Shown here in pieces: positions 43,480 through 52,407 of a stretch of DNA of 64,000 nt. The position numbers and the translations under genes were made by a program. Source of the DNA: DLAJ01 sp964655525 (GTDB lineage: Bacteria; Bacillota; Clostridia; Lachnospirales; Lachnospiraceae); the NCBI GenBank assembly GCA_964655525.1, contig CAZZNE010000008.1:56755-120754 (forward strand). Reading direction: 5' to 3'. Under the pieces are notes generated by a model. It had not been told where the DNA came from. It did no database searches and worked only from the letters and a program-made list of their open reading frames with translations. The number at the start of each line of letters is the position of its first letter. The stretch's first letter is position 1.

Positions 43480-43986
43480 TTATACTTCAAGCGTAATGCT
43501 TCTCCCTGTGTGCTCATACTTTCTGCACACAACCTTTGCCGCTGAAAAAAGCATGCGGCTTGCCTTGATAGATTCCGTTCCCTCATATTTGTCATCGGCG
43601 TAGATGACCGTGCGGATGCCGGACTGAATGATCGCTTTTGCGCACTCATTACACGGGAACAGTGAGACGTAAAGCGTCGCGCCCGCAAGACTTCCGCCCC
43701 GGAAATTCAAGATTGCGTTCAACTCCCCGTGCGTCACGAACGGATATTTCGTCTCCAGCATCTCTCCCTCGCGCGCCCACGGAAACTCGTCGTCCGCGCA
43801 CCCGGTCGGAAGACCGTTATAGCCGATGGACAGGATCTTATGATCCTCGCTGACGATACAGGCTCCCACCTGCGTTCCGGGATCTTTTGAGCGCATCCCC
43901 GCAAGCAGCGCTACGCCCATAAAATATTCATCCCACGAAATATAATCTTCTCTTTTTCCGATCTTACGTTCCATTTTTTGTTCCAT
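43480..43986 (-). CDS. dCMP deaminase (ComEB-like)
   Basis: 168 residues. Deaminates dCMP to dUMP for dTMP synthesis. The zinc site is THGELNAI ... PCNECAKAI; the first motif is usually HAE, so the Ala-to-Gly change is mild. The ATG at 43986 is used here; another at 43974 is possible. It sits upstream of the hydrolase gene with about 90 bases between, and downstream of upp. Confidence 0.93.
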   Translation of the reverse strand: MEQKMERKIGKREDYISWDEYFMGVALLAGMRSKDPGTQVGACIVSEDHKILSIGYNGLPTGCADDEFPWAREGEMLETKYPFVTHGELNAILNFRGGSLAGATLYVSLFPCNECAKAIIQSGIRTVIYADDKYEGTESIKASRMLFSAAKVVCRKYEHTGRSITLEV

Positions 43987-44032
43987 TCCAAATCCCGTTA
44001 CTTCGCGCTGCCCCTATTGACTATTTTTCAAT

Positions 44033-44662
44033 CTACTTTGTTCCGAAAATACGGTCTCCCGCATCCCCCAGACCCGGTACAATATAGGCATGCTCGTTTA
44101 ACTTTTCATCGAGCGCCCCGATATACATGTCCACGTCGGGATGATCTTTTTTCATTCGCTCCACGCCCTCCGGCGCGGCAATGATACACATAAAATGTAT
44201 TTTCTTGCAGCCTTTGTCCTTTAACATCTGGATCGCGGCCGAAGACGAACCGCCTGTCGCGAGCATCGGATCGACAACAAACACCTCGCGCTCCGCGCAG
44301 TCCGCGGGCAGCTTGCAGTAATACTCGACAGGCTCATGGGTATCGGGATCCCTGTAAAGACCGATATGCCCGATCTTCGCTGCCGGTATCAGATCCAGCA
44401 CGCCGTCCACCATGCCGAGTCCCGCGCGCAGGATCGGTACGATCGCCATTTTCTTACCGTGCAACTCCTTCGCCGTTGTTTTGCAGATCGGCGTTTCAAT
44501 CTCCACCTCCGAAAGCGGAAGATCGCGTGTCGCCTCATAACAGATCAGCATCGCGATCTCGCTGATCGTATCCCGGAAATCCTTTGTTCCCGTTTCCTTT
44601 CTTCTGATATATCCGATCTTATGCTGGATCAGCGGATGATCCATGATCACACATTTTGCCAT
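44033..44662 (-). CDS. upp: Uracil phosphoribosyltransferase
   Basis: 209 residues. Salvages uracil to UMP with PRPP. The PRPP loop VDPMLATGGSSSAAI and uracil-binding YIVPGLGDAGDRIFGT are textbook. The start at 44662 (MAKCVIMDHPLIQHK) follows GGGAGG; ATG at 44677 overlaps that site. Confidence 0.97.
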   Translation of the reverse strand: MAKCVIMDHPLIQHKIGYIRRKETGTKDFRDTISEIAMLICYEATRDLPLSEVEIETPICKTTAKELHGKKMAIVPILRAGLGMVDGVLDLIPAAKIGHIGLYRDPDTHEPVEYYCKLPADCAEREVFVVDPMLATGGSSSAAIQMLKDKGCKKIHFMCIIAAPEGVERMKKDHPDVDMYIGALDEKLNEHAYIVPGLGDAGDRIFGTK

Positions 44663-44733
44663 ACCCGTACCTCCCATTCCAACGTAGATTTTTCGCTGTT
44701 CTATTCCTTCCTATTACCTTCCGGATGTGTCCG

Positions 44734-45162
44734 TTACTCCTCGATCTGACCGATCCGCCTGCAGTGCTTTTCCTCTCCCGAAAATTCCGTATCAAGAAAC
44801 GTGTCCACGATCTCGACCGCCATATTCGGTCCGATCAGGGCGCCGCCGAGCGCCAGCACGTTCGCGTCATTGTGAAGTCTCGTCATACGGGCGCTGAGCG
44901 GTTCAGAGCACAGCGCCGCGCGCACGCCCTTCACCTTATTCGCCGTCATCGAAATTCCGATGCCCGTCGTGCAGATCACGATTCCTTTTTCGCATTCTCC
45001 CGATGCAACCGCCTGCGCCGCCGCACGTCCGAACTGCGGGTAATCGCACGATGTTTTATCGTAGCATCCGAAATCCTTATACGCGATGCCCCTTTCCTCT
45101 AAATGACGGATGACATGCTGCTTTAAGTCAAATCCGCCGTGATCACATCCCAATGCTATCAT
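44734..45162 (-). CDS. rpiB: Ribose 5-phosphate isomerase B
   Basis: 142 residues. Interconverts ribulose 5-phosphate and ribose 5-phosphate. IALGCDHGGFDLK, the catalytic Cys in VICTTGIGISMTANK and the RLHNDANVLALGG motif identify RpiB. It lies 71 bases upstream of upp, plausible as a nucleotide/pentose unit with upp and the dCMP deaminase. Confidence 0.96.
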   Translation of the reverse strand: MIALGCDHGGFDLKQHVIRHLEERGIAYKDFGCYDKTSCDYPQFGRAAAQAVASGECEKGIVICTTGIGISMTANKVKGVRAALCSEPLSARMTRLHNDANVLALGGALIGPNMAVEIVDTFLDTEFSGEEKHCRRIGQIEE

Positions 45163-45246
45163 GGCCTGTCCCTCCTCTGATGACTCTATCGATATTTATA
45201 AAATGCCTGCATATGATGTTGGAATTATGCATGCTCGTGCTCCGGC

Positions 45247-46296
45247 TCACACACGGATGACCCGATGTCCCGCGGCTTTTAACAGCCGGTTCATGATCGC
45301 CTGCCCCATCCCCGCCGTATCAAACGCTTCCGAAAACAGTACGGTCAGCTCTTCATCGTCAAATTCACGTAAGACCGCATAAAGATTATGGGCGATCGCC
45401 GCCTCGTCGGCGCGCGAGCCGATATTTTTCACACAGTCCGCATGATATGCGTCTACCGTTTCCCGGGTCGCGATCACGCCGACCTTTTCACCGGCCGCCG
45501 ACGCCTGCGCCGCCAGCTCATTGATCTTCTGCGTCACGGCATCGCGGTTTCCCTCCACGATCGTGAGCACGCCCTTCGGCGCGTAATGGCGGTATTTCAT
45601 GCCGGGCGCCTTCGGACGGGCGCCGGCCGCCTCCTTAAACATAGTCTTGTCCGCCGTGATCTCTCCCAGCACGCTTTGTAACATTTCCTGCGTGATATAG
45701 CCGGGCCGCAGGATCATCGGCACCTCTCCGGTCAGATCAACGATCGTCGATTCCAGACCGATCCCGACCTCACCGCCGTCAATGATCATGTCGATCCTGC
45801 CGTCCATATCCTCCGCAACATATTTTGCCGTTGTCGGACTCGGTCTGCCCGAACGGTTCGCGCTCGGTGCTGCAACATAGCCGCCTGCCTCCTCAATAAA
45901 CGCCCTCGCCGTCGGATGGGATGGGAATCGCACCGCCACGGTGTCAAGTCCGCCCGTCGTCTCATACGGAACCACATCCGATTTCGGCAATATCATCGTT
46001 AATGGTCCCGGCCAGAACGCTTCTGCCAAATCACGCGCCGCCTGCGGTATCCGCTCTACGATTTTTTCCATATCCGAAAACCTGCAGATATGCACAATAA
46101 GCGGGTTGTCCGACGGTCTTCCCTTCGCCTCATAAATTTTGCGCGAGGACTCTTTATTTAACGCATCCCCGCCAAGCCCGTAAACCGTCTCCGTTGGGAA
46201 TGCCACAAGACCGCCCGCGCGGATGATCCCGCCCGCCTGTCGGATTCCTTCTTCATTCGGCGTATCCGCGTCCGAACGAATATATCGCGTCTTCAT
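45247..46296 (-). CDS. L-threonylcarbamoyladenylate synthase (Sua5 type)
   Basis: 349 residues. Makes threonylcarbamoyl-AMP for the t6A37 modification of tRNAs. The TsaC/YrdC domain (residues ~15-205: GLVAFPTETVYGLGGDALN, KGRPSDNPLIVHI, APSANRSGRPSPT) is joined to a C-terminal Sua5 domain (~225-349), so this is the longer Sua5/YwlC form. Transcribed downstream of trmL, with a 63-base gap. Confidence 0.95.
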   Translation of the reverse strand: MKTRYIRSDADTPNEEGIRQAGGIIRAGGLVAFPTETVYGLGGDALNKESSRKIYEAKGRPSDNPLIVHICRFSDMEKIVERIPQAARDLAEAFWPGPLTMILPKSDVVPYETTGGLDTVAVRFPSHPTARAFIEEAGGYVAAPSANRSGRPSPTTAKYVAEDMDGRIDMIIDGGEVGIGLESTIVDLTGEVPMILRPGYITQEMLQSVLGEITADKTMFKEAAGARPKAPGMKYRHYAPKGVLTIVEGNRDAVTQKINELAAQASAAGEKVGVIATRETVDAYHADCVKNIGSRADEAAIAHNLYAVLREFDDEELTVLFSEAFDTAGMGQAIMNRLLKAAGHRVIRV

Positions 46297-46359
46297 TGAT
46301 TGCTGTTAAAACCTTTCATTGGTATTTTGCGGCTATTATATCATATTTCCTTGGTTCAC

Positions 46360-46854
46360 TCAAGCGTTCCACTTCAGCCGGTGCAGCGCTCCCTCAAGCT
46401 GCATGCTCGAAAAATTGTGCTGCCGCAGCGCCTCATAGAGCACGATGCTCACGGAATTGGAAAGATTTAGGGAACGGATTTCGGGCAGCATCGGAATCCG
46501 GATGCACATTTCTTCATGCGCGACTAAGATTTCTTCCGGAATCCCGGCGGATTCCTTGCCGAACATGATAAAATCATCCTTGCCGAAATCCGCCTCCGCA
46601 TACGTTTTCTTTGCCTTGGTCGTCGCATACCACATCCGCACATTCGGATTTTTTTCACAAAAATCACGGTAGTCGTCATAGCGGCGCACATCCAGCTGTT
46701 CCCAGTAATCCATTCCCGCGCGCTTGATCTCTTTTTCAGTCAGCCGAAAGCCAAGCGGCTCGATCAGGTGCAGGACGCTGCCTGTCGCCACGCAGGTTCT
46801 TCCGATATTTCCCGTGTTGGACGGGATCTCCGGTTCATGAAGTACAATGTTCAT
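46360..46854 (-). CDS. trmL: tRNA (cytidine(34)-2'-O)-methyltransferase
   Basis: 164 residues. SPOUT methyltransferase modifying the wobble base of tRNA-Leu. MNIVLHEPEIPSNTGNIGRTC, FGKESAGIPEEIL and the C-terminal SLNLSNSVSIVLYEALRQ knot motif are diagnostic. The ATG at 46854 has correct spacing from GGGAGG; the ATG at 46878 does not. Confidence 0.95.
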   Translation of the reverse strand: MNIVLHEPEIPSNTGNIGRTCVATGSVLHLIEPLGFRLTEKEIKRAGMDYWEQLDVRRYDDYRDFCEKNPNVRMWYATTKAKKTYAEADFGKDDFIMFGKESAGIPEEILVAHEEMCIRIPMLPEIRSLNLSNSVSIVLYEALRQHNFSSMQLEGALHRLKWNA

Positions 46855-46892
46855 TCTTGGCATCCTCCCGCTCCCCATGATACGCGTTTTGT

Positions 46893-48056
46893 CTATTCCC
46901 GCAGTCTCGTGATAAAGCTTTCCAGCTTGCCCATCGCAACCTTCAGCTTTTCGATCGAATATGCGTAGGAAATGCGCAGGAATCCCTCGCCGCTGTCCCC
47001 AAATGCCGTTCCGGGAACAACCGCAACCTTCTCCTCCTGTAAGAAACGGTTGGCAAATTCGTCACTCGTCATGCCAAACTCTTTAATGCACGGGAATACA
47101 TAGAACGCGCCGTATGGTTCAAAGCACTCTAAGCCCATCTCGCGGAACGCGTTCAGCAGAAAGCGGCGGCGCTGATCATAGGCTTCGCGCATCTGCGCCA
47201 CATCACCGTCTCCGTTCTTTAAGGCATCCACCGCCGCATACTGAGCCATTGTCGGCGCACACATAATGGCAAACTGATGGATTTTTGTCATCTGCGCAAT
47301 GATTTCTGCAGGTCCGCACACATAACCGAGACGCCAGCCCGTCATCGCATGAGATTTGGAAAAACCGTTAATGAGCAGCGTGCGTTCCTTCATCTGCGGA
47401 AGGGATGCGATTGAAACATGTTCTTCCTTATAGGTGAGCTCTGCGTAAATTTCATCGGACATGACATAAATGTCTTTTTCGATGCAGACTTTTGCAATCG
47501 CCTCTAAATCGGCACGCTCCATGATCGCTCCCGTCGGATTATTCGGAAACGGCAGGATCAAAAGCTTTGTTTTTTCGGTGATCGCATCAAGCAGCTCCTG
47601 TGCCGTCAGGCGGAATTCATTTTCCGCTTTCAGATCAATGATGACCGGCTTTCCGCCCGCAAGGATCGCGCACGGTTCATAGGACACATAACTCGGCTGC
47701 GGGATCAGCACTTCGTCGCCCGGATTGAGCATCGCGCGCATACCGACGTCGATCGCTTCCGAACCGCCGACCGTAATGAGCGTTTCTTTTTTCGGATCGT
47801 AATCCACCTGAAAGCGCCTGTGCAGATAACGGCAGATCTCCTCACGCAGCTCGATCAGCCCCGCATTGGAGGTATAATGGGTCCTTCCTTTTTCTAATGA
47901 ATAAATTCCCTCGTCGCGGATATGCCACGGCGTATCAAAATCCGGCTCGCCCACGCCAAGCGAGATCGCATCCTTCATCTCGCTGACAATATCAAAAAAT
48001 TTTCTGATGCCGGAGGGCTTTATTTTTACAACTTCGTCTGCTAATGGATTTCTCAC
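46893..48056 (-). CDS. Class I/II PLP-dependent aminotransferase
   Basis: 387 residues. Aspartate-aminotransferase fold. The pyridoxal Lys lies in NGFSKSHAMTGWRLGYV, and the C-terminal Arg in GFLRISYAYS. Substrate not predictable. Its first four bases overlap the end of the Lrp gene, so it is translationally coupled and probably under that regulator. Confidence 0.93.
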   Translation of the reverse strand: MRNPLADEVVKIKPSGIRKFFDIVSEMKDAISLGVGEPDFDTPWHIRDEGIYSLEKGRTHYTSNAGLIELREEICRYLHRRFQVDYDPKKETLITVGGSEAIDVGMRAMLNPGDEVLIPQPSYVSYEPCAILAGGKPVIIDLKAENEFRLTAQELLDAITEKTKLLILPFPNNPTGAIMERADLEAIAKVCIEKDIYVMSDEIYAELTYKEEHVSIASLPQMKERTLLINGFSKSHAMTGWRLGYVCGPAEIIAQMTKIHQFAIMCAPTMAQYAAVDALKNGDGDVAQMREAYDQRRRFLLNAFREMGLECFEPYGAFYVFPCIKEFGMTSDEFANRFLQEEKVAVVPGTAFGDSGEGFLRISYAYSIEKLKVAMGKLESFITRLRE

Positions 48057-48541
48057 GGTGTGATCAGCTCTCTTTCGTCTTCATATTTTTTGCACAATAC
48101 CGTGCCATGGTCTTTATATTTTTTCAGGATAAAATGCGTTGCCGTGCTGAGCACGGTATCCAGCGCGGACAGCTTTTGCGACACGAAGCCCGAAACCTCT
48201 TTTAAGGATTTTCCCTCAAGGGACACGAGCAGGTCATAGCCGCCCGAGATCAGATAAACCGAATTGACCTCCGGATAGTTGTAAATGCGCTCCGCAATAT
48301 TGTCAAAGCCTTGGCCGCGCTGCGGTGTTACGCGCACCTCGATGAGCGCGGACACCTTCTCGATCGACGTTTTTTCCCAGTCGATCAGCGTGTGATAGCC
48401 GCAGATCACGCCCTCCTCCTCCATTGCTTTCAGCTCATTGGCGACAGCAAGCTCGTCTTCGCCGAGCATGACACTGATCTCTTTCACGCCGATCCTGCTG
48501 TTTTTCTCGATCATGGTCAAAATTTTCTCTCTCATATTCAT
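48053..48541 (-). CDS. Lrp/AsnC family transcriptional regulator
   Basis: 162 residues. Residues 1-55 are the winged helix-turn-helix (IEKNSRIGVKEISVMLGEDE), residues 65-145 the RAM ligand-binding domain (VSALIEVRVTP, SVYLISGGYDLLVSLEG). Lies between an AIR-synthase-like gene and an aminotransferase, overlapping both by four bases, so it likely senses the substrate or product of one of them. Confidence 0.92.
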   Translation of the reverse strand: MNMREKILTMIEKNSRIGVKEISVMLGEDELAVANELKAMEEEGVICGYHTLIDWEKTSIEKVSALIEVRVTPQRGQGFDNIAERIYNYPEVNSVYLISGGYDLLVSLEGKSLKEVSGFVSQKLSALDTVLSTATHFILKKYKDHGTVLCKKYEDERELITP

Positions 48542-49647
48542 ACCGCAAACTCCTTTCTCCTGTTTCCCTGCGTTTTGTGATCGTTTGTTTTTTCCGTCGT
48601 CTGTTTCTCTGCGGCGATGACGCTTTGCGCGCGCTCATCCGCAAACACCCGGTAGACGCCGTCATTCTTCGGCGGCTCCAAAAAGCGCCGTTCTTCCCCG
48701 TTTATGACAACTCTGTCATTTGAGGAGTCCGTCCTTCCGATGACAGCCGCCGGGATCTGCGCTTCGGCAAGCGCCCGCACCAGATCATGACCGTGCTCGG
48801 CGATCAGTAGCAGACTGCCGCCCGCCACAAGCTCATACGGATTGACATCGAAAAAATTACAGATCTCCACCGACTCCTGACGGATCGGAATGGCTTTCAA
48901 TTGAACGTGCAGTCCGACGCCCGCGTATTCCGCAAGCTCCCACAGCGCGGCGAAAATGCCGCCCCGCGAAGCATCGTGCATTGCGAGAACGCCGGACTTT
49001 CCGGCGGTGGCGGCCTCCGGCACCACCGAAAGCTGCCGCTCCAAGGCAATAGCATCATCAATAAAATACGCCGGATACCTTGTCAGAAGCTCCGTTCTTT
49101 TTTCCCTTGCAATGAGTGCGGTTCCCGCAAGCCCCGCCCATTTCGTCATGACAATATCCTTATCGGTCAACACAGGTTCTCCATGCGCTTCCGCTCCCGC
49201 GCGCACGCCGGACGCCTGCCCCTGCTTTTGAAAGCCGACTCCCGTTACGCTTAAAACCGGCGTGCTCACCAAATCGGAAATCTCCGTATGGCCTCCCGCA
49301 ACCGTAACACCGAGCCCCCTCGCCGTTTCTCCGATCTGCTTCATCACCGCGCGCAGCTGTTCCTCTTTTACAGCCGACGGAAATGTCGCCGCGACAAGGA
49401 TCGCTGTCGGGCTGGCGCCGCCCGCGGCGATGTTATTGACCGCCGCATGCACCGCATAAATGCCGATGCTCTCTAAATCACCCGTCACGGTATTGACGCA
49501 GAGCGCCGTCCGCGCGCCTTCTTCGGACGCAAAAACGGCGCAGTCTTCCCCTACGCCTGCGCCGCCCATCATTTCATCGTTTTGTATTGGAAGTTGTCTT
49601 AACACGGAACGCTTCAACACGCGCTCCGGTATTTTCCCTGTTTTCAT
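48538..49647 (-). CDS. AIR-synthase-related protein (PurM/HypE/ThiL superfamily)
   Basis: 369 residues. Shares the two-domain fold of ATP-binding enzymes PurM, HypE, SelD and ThiL: GAGVGEDCAVFA near residue 30, VHAAVNNIAAGGASPTAIL and VTVAGGHTEIS in the core, and AMHDASRGGIFAALWELAE in the second domain. It is not a clear orthologue of any of these, and no hyp, thi or sel genes lie nearby. Function unknown; ATP-dependent activation of a small molecule is the family theme. Confidence 0.85.
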   Translation of the reverse strand: MKTGKIPERVLKRSVLRQLPIQNDEMMGGAGVGEDCAVFASEEGARTALCVNTVTGDLESIGIYAVHAAVNNIAAGGASPTAILVAATFPSAVKEEQLRAVMKQIGETARGLGVTVAGGHTEISDLVSTPVLSVTGVGFQKQGQASGVRAGAEAHGEPVLTDKDIVMTKWAGLAGTALIAREKRTELLTRYPAYFIDDAIALERQLSVVPEAATAGKSGVLAMHDASRGGIFAALWELAEYAGVGLHVQLKAIPIRQESVEICNFFDVNPYELVAGGSLLLIAEHGHDLVRALAEAQIPAAVIGRTDSSNDRVVINGEERRFLEPPKNDGVYRVFADERAQSVIAAEKQTTEKTNDHKTQGNRRKEFAV

Positions 49648-49675
49648 GTGTCACTCCAGCATGTGTGCATCCTTA

Positions 49676-51352
49676 TCATTGTCCGCCCGCCTCGGGCTGT
49701 ACGCCTGCGTCCGGCGCTTCCGGGACTCCCGCGCCCGGGGCTTCGGGCTGCGCGCCCGCATCCGGCGTTCCCGGCTGTGCGCCTGCGTCCGGTACTCCCG
49801 GCTGTGTACCCGCATCCGCGCCTTCGGGTACGCCGCCGAGCTCAACTCCGCCCGGCTGTGCGGACGTCTCCGTTGATGATCCATAATTTCCCGAAGCAAT
49901 CTGTGCCGCAACCGCCTTGGCATGGTCTACACTGCCTGACGCGATCGCTGCCTGTATGAGATCATAGGCAACGGGATCGCTCGTCGAAACACCGACCATT
50001 GCATAACGGCTCGTCATTTTATAGGTATTATGGCTGATCTGCTCCCTGCTGACCTCCACACCGTTTTCCGTGATCACGCGATAGACATCCGCCACATAAC
50101 CGGTATGCGCCGGCTGCACCTCCACGCTGCCGACCGGCAGGGAGGCGTCCGCATATACCGCTTCCGCTCCCGGCGGTGTTGTCTCAAGCACCACGCTCTC
50201 ATAAGTAACGCTGTGCGTCTCGGGTCTTGTTTCCACGCCGTAGATCGTCATCGTGATTCTTTTATTGGGCGTCGTATAGCCTTCAATATAAATAGGATAC
50301 TGCGTATTATTCACAAACGTAAAATCAATTCCCGAATCCTCGGACACTGTCGCATCCATCCCAATCTTGACATAGCTGACCGCCATCGCATGATTCATGC
50401 GGTTCGTCACCTGAAGCTCCGAATATAAAACCGAATTATATAACGTCGTGGATACCTGACAGATTCCGCCGCCGACACTGTCCACAACCTTTCCGCCCGA
50501 ATAAGAACCCGCGGCATAATAACCGTTCCGCTCCGTAAACGGCGCAATGTGCGCAAGCGTTGAAAATTCTTCTCCCGGAAAAAGCACGGTACCGTTCACT
50601 TTATCGCATGCGTTCCGCACGTTCGCGCTTCTCGCCCAATCGGACGTCGAAAAGCTTGTCGTGCAGGTCGCAAGCACATCGACGACCTGTTTCAGTTCCT
50701 CCACATCATGCTCCGGTTTTGTCGAACGAAGCTGCAAATCAAAGCTCTGCGGTTCCCCTGACCATTGTTCCGTCAGTCCCGCATAGATCAAATCCACCGA
50801 CGACGCAACATCCAATTCGATGCCGTCCACGCCATCCGTATATACGAATTCGCCATCCACACGTGCCATGGACGCATTCTGTGCCGGCACATTGACCGCC
50901 TCGCTCTGCAATTGTACCAGATTTTCTATCGCAGCCTTGTCAAACGCAAGCTCAATCTCATACACCTGATTGCTCGCCGCCAGATCCGCGATCTCTTTAT
51001 AACGCTTCAGGATATTTCCCTTGCGTCCGAGACCGATCGCTTCCTCCAAGATCTCCGGATTGGCGAAACGAAGACCCAGCTCGCCCGCCGTTGTATGGAT
51101 CGCCTGCTCCGCAGAAAGATTCAGCGTGATCTCCACCTGCGAAAGCTCGGCGATATAGGTGCTGATCGCCTGCTCCGCCTCCACGAGCGTCATGCCGGAA
51201 AGCGAAATATCCCCCGCATAGACCCCCTCGTAGATTTTTGCCTGCGAATCCACCTGATTCCCTCTATTCTGCGCCGCATCGGCGCTTAAGCCACAAATGC
51301 CCGCCAACGTTAATGACACAGCTGTCATTATTATTCCGATTCTTTTTTTCAT
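49676..51352 (-). CDS. VanW-domain secreted cell-wall protein
   Basis: 558 residues. Signal peptide (~residues 1-27). Residues ~40-210 hold peptidoglycan-binding-type (PG_binding_4) repeats, followed by the VanW domain (~230-370: DKVNGTVLFPGEEFS, GGGICQVSTTLYNSVLYSEL) and a G5-like region. The C-terminal ~75 residues are Pro/Ala/Gly repeats (PDAGAQPGTPDAGAQPEAPG). VanW homologues are cell-envelope associated, with roles poorly known. Start 51352 follows GAGGATGATTGTT. Confidence 0.88.
   Translation of the reverse strand: MKKRIGIIMTAVSLTLAGICGLSADAAQNRGNQVDSQAKIYEGVYAGDISLSGMTLVEAEQAISTYIAELSQVEITLNLSAEQAIHTTAGELGLRFANPEILEEAIGLGRKGNILKRYKEIADLAASNQVYEIELAFDKAAIENLVQLQSEAVNVPAQNASMARVDGEFVYTDGVDGIELDVASSVDLIYAGLTEQWSGEPQSFDLQLRSTKPEHDVEELKQVVDVLATCTTSFSTSDWARSANVRNACDKVNGTVLFPGEEFSTLAHIAPFTERNGYYAAGSYSGGKVVDSVGGGICQVSTTLYNSVLYSELQVTNRMNHAMAVSYVKIGMDATVSEDSGIDFTFVNNTQYPIYIEGYTTPNKRITMTIYGVETRPETHSVTYESVVLETTPPGAEAVYADASLPVGSVEVQPAHTGYVADVYRVITENGVEVSREQISHNTYKMTSRYAMVGVSTSDPVAYDLIQAAIASGSVDHAKAVAAQIASGNYGSSTETSAQPGGVELGGVPEGADAGTQPGVPDAGAQPGTPDAGAQPEAPGAGVPEAPDAGVQPEAGGQ
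49680..49870 (-). repeat. Coding Pro/Ala/Gly repeats at VanW-protein C-terminus
   Basis: Tandem degenerate codons for PDAGAQPG-type units, GC-rich, encode the surface tail. They generate false open frames on both strands. Confidence 0.8.
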
Positions 51353-51576
51353 AACAATCATCCTCATGCCTTTTGATCACCTGCAAACTTGAACTTGAAA
51401 AGAACCCATTCCTGACATACAATAGGAATGTGCCTTTCGCATAAACAGCTTGTTCTGCGCCATTATCAATATATGAGCCGTCCGCCGGGATTATGATAAA
51501 ATGAGCCGGCTCATTCGGCGAGCGGCGAATGTCGATCCTAAATCAAAGATTCATGATCGAATGAACAGCGCTTTGC

Positions 51577-51687
51577 TCAGGTCAGCAGCGCGGCAAGCAC
51601 GGTTGTCCCTACCATAGCGGCAACCAGCACGATAATAATGATGGCGGACAATTTTTTTCTTGTTTTTCTACTATAAATATTAAACAT
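51577..51687 (-). CDS. 36-residue membrane peptide
   Basis: Short ORF below usual calling limits. It begins with a basic MFNIYSRKTRKKL stretch and continues with a 22-residue hydrophobic helix (AIIIIVLVAAMVGTTVLAAL) to the end. AAGGAGC lies 10 bases before the ATG, which supports translation. It sits 224 bases upstream of the VanW gene start, same strand. It could be a single-span membrane peptide or a leaderless toxin-like peptide; function unknown. Confidence 0.6.
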   Translation of the reverse strand: MFNIYSRKTRKKLSAIIIIVLVAAMVGTTVLAALLT

Positions 51688-51742
51688 AAATATGCACGCT
51701 CCTTATGCACAAAAAAGCTTTGTCTACGAAAGGATATTATAA

Positions 51743-52363
51743 ATGAAAATACCTCTGTTTGCAAGTTTAATCCTGTTTTGTATCTGGCTGTCTTTTGCCA
51801 TTGTCCGTTCCCGCAGAAAGGGAGATCGGGCAGAGCATGATTTTTGGGAAAAAGAGGCGCTTGCCGACAGCACGCGCAAGAAGCCGCTCGACGGTCTCAT
51901 CTTTGTTGAGATCCCCTATGATGCGCTTCCGTTTTCGTTCGTTCCCGACGATCCGGCTTTAGCGGACGCAGTCGCCGAATGTCACCGTATCCTGAACGGT
52001 TTCCGTGAGAAAAAAGCCGTCAACCTGACCGGCATCACCAACACGGACTTAAAGCTGACTTACGGTGCGCCGAACATCACGCTCCTGACCGAATATGACG
52101 AAAATTATACGCTGCTCGTGCGCACCATGCAGAAATGGGCTGATCTGCTCTTAAAGGCAGACCGCGAGCAAGAGGCTGTCTCTATCATGGAATTCTGCAT
52201 TGAGACGCGCACGGACATCAGCGCGACCTACCGCACGCTTGCGGACATTTACCGCAGGGAGGGCGCTCACGACAAGCTGGAGAAGCTGCGCGAAACGGCG
52301 GACAGCCTGCTCTCGATCATGCGCCAGCCAATCCTGCGCATGTTAGATGAGGCGGAGCAATAA
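51743..52363 (+). CDS. Membrane-anchored hypothetical with helical repeats
   Basis: 206 residues. One N-terminal transmembrane helix (residues ~4-22), a basic stop-transfer, then a soluble domain. The C-terminal half (residues 120-195, LLKADREQEAVSIMEFCIET, YRTLADIYRREG) looks like TPR-type helical pairs. No catalytic motif. AAAGGA precedes the ATG. A GC-rich hairpin (52385-52407) follows and overlaps the end of the convergent exonuclease. Confidence 0.75.
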   Translation: MKIPLFASLILFCIWLSFAIVRSRRKGDRAEHDFWEKEALADSTRKKPLDGLIFVEIPYDALPFSFVPDDPALADAVAECHRILNGFREKKAVNLTGITNTDLKLTYGAPNITLLTEYDENYTLLVRTMQKWADLLLKADREQEAVSIMEFCIETRTDISATYRTLADIYRREGAHDKLEKLRETADSLLSIMRQPILRMLDEAEQ

Positions 52364-52384
52364 TGCGGCGGTATCATAAGAAAG

Positions 52385-52407
52385 CCCCGGAACTTTTTAG
52401 TCCGGGG
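52385..52407. terminator. Convergent terminator hairpin
   Basis: CCCCGG...CCGGGG with an inner ACT/AGT pair. Overlaps the exonuclease stop codon at 52397. T runs are short. Confidence 0.55.

Noticed and set aside
49587..49959. Frames rich in Arg/Pro opposite the VanW tail
   Set aside because: They mirror the PDAGAQPG repeats on the other strand and are artefacts of the repeated GC-rich codons.
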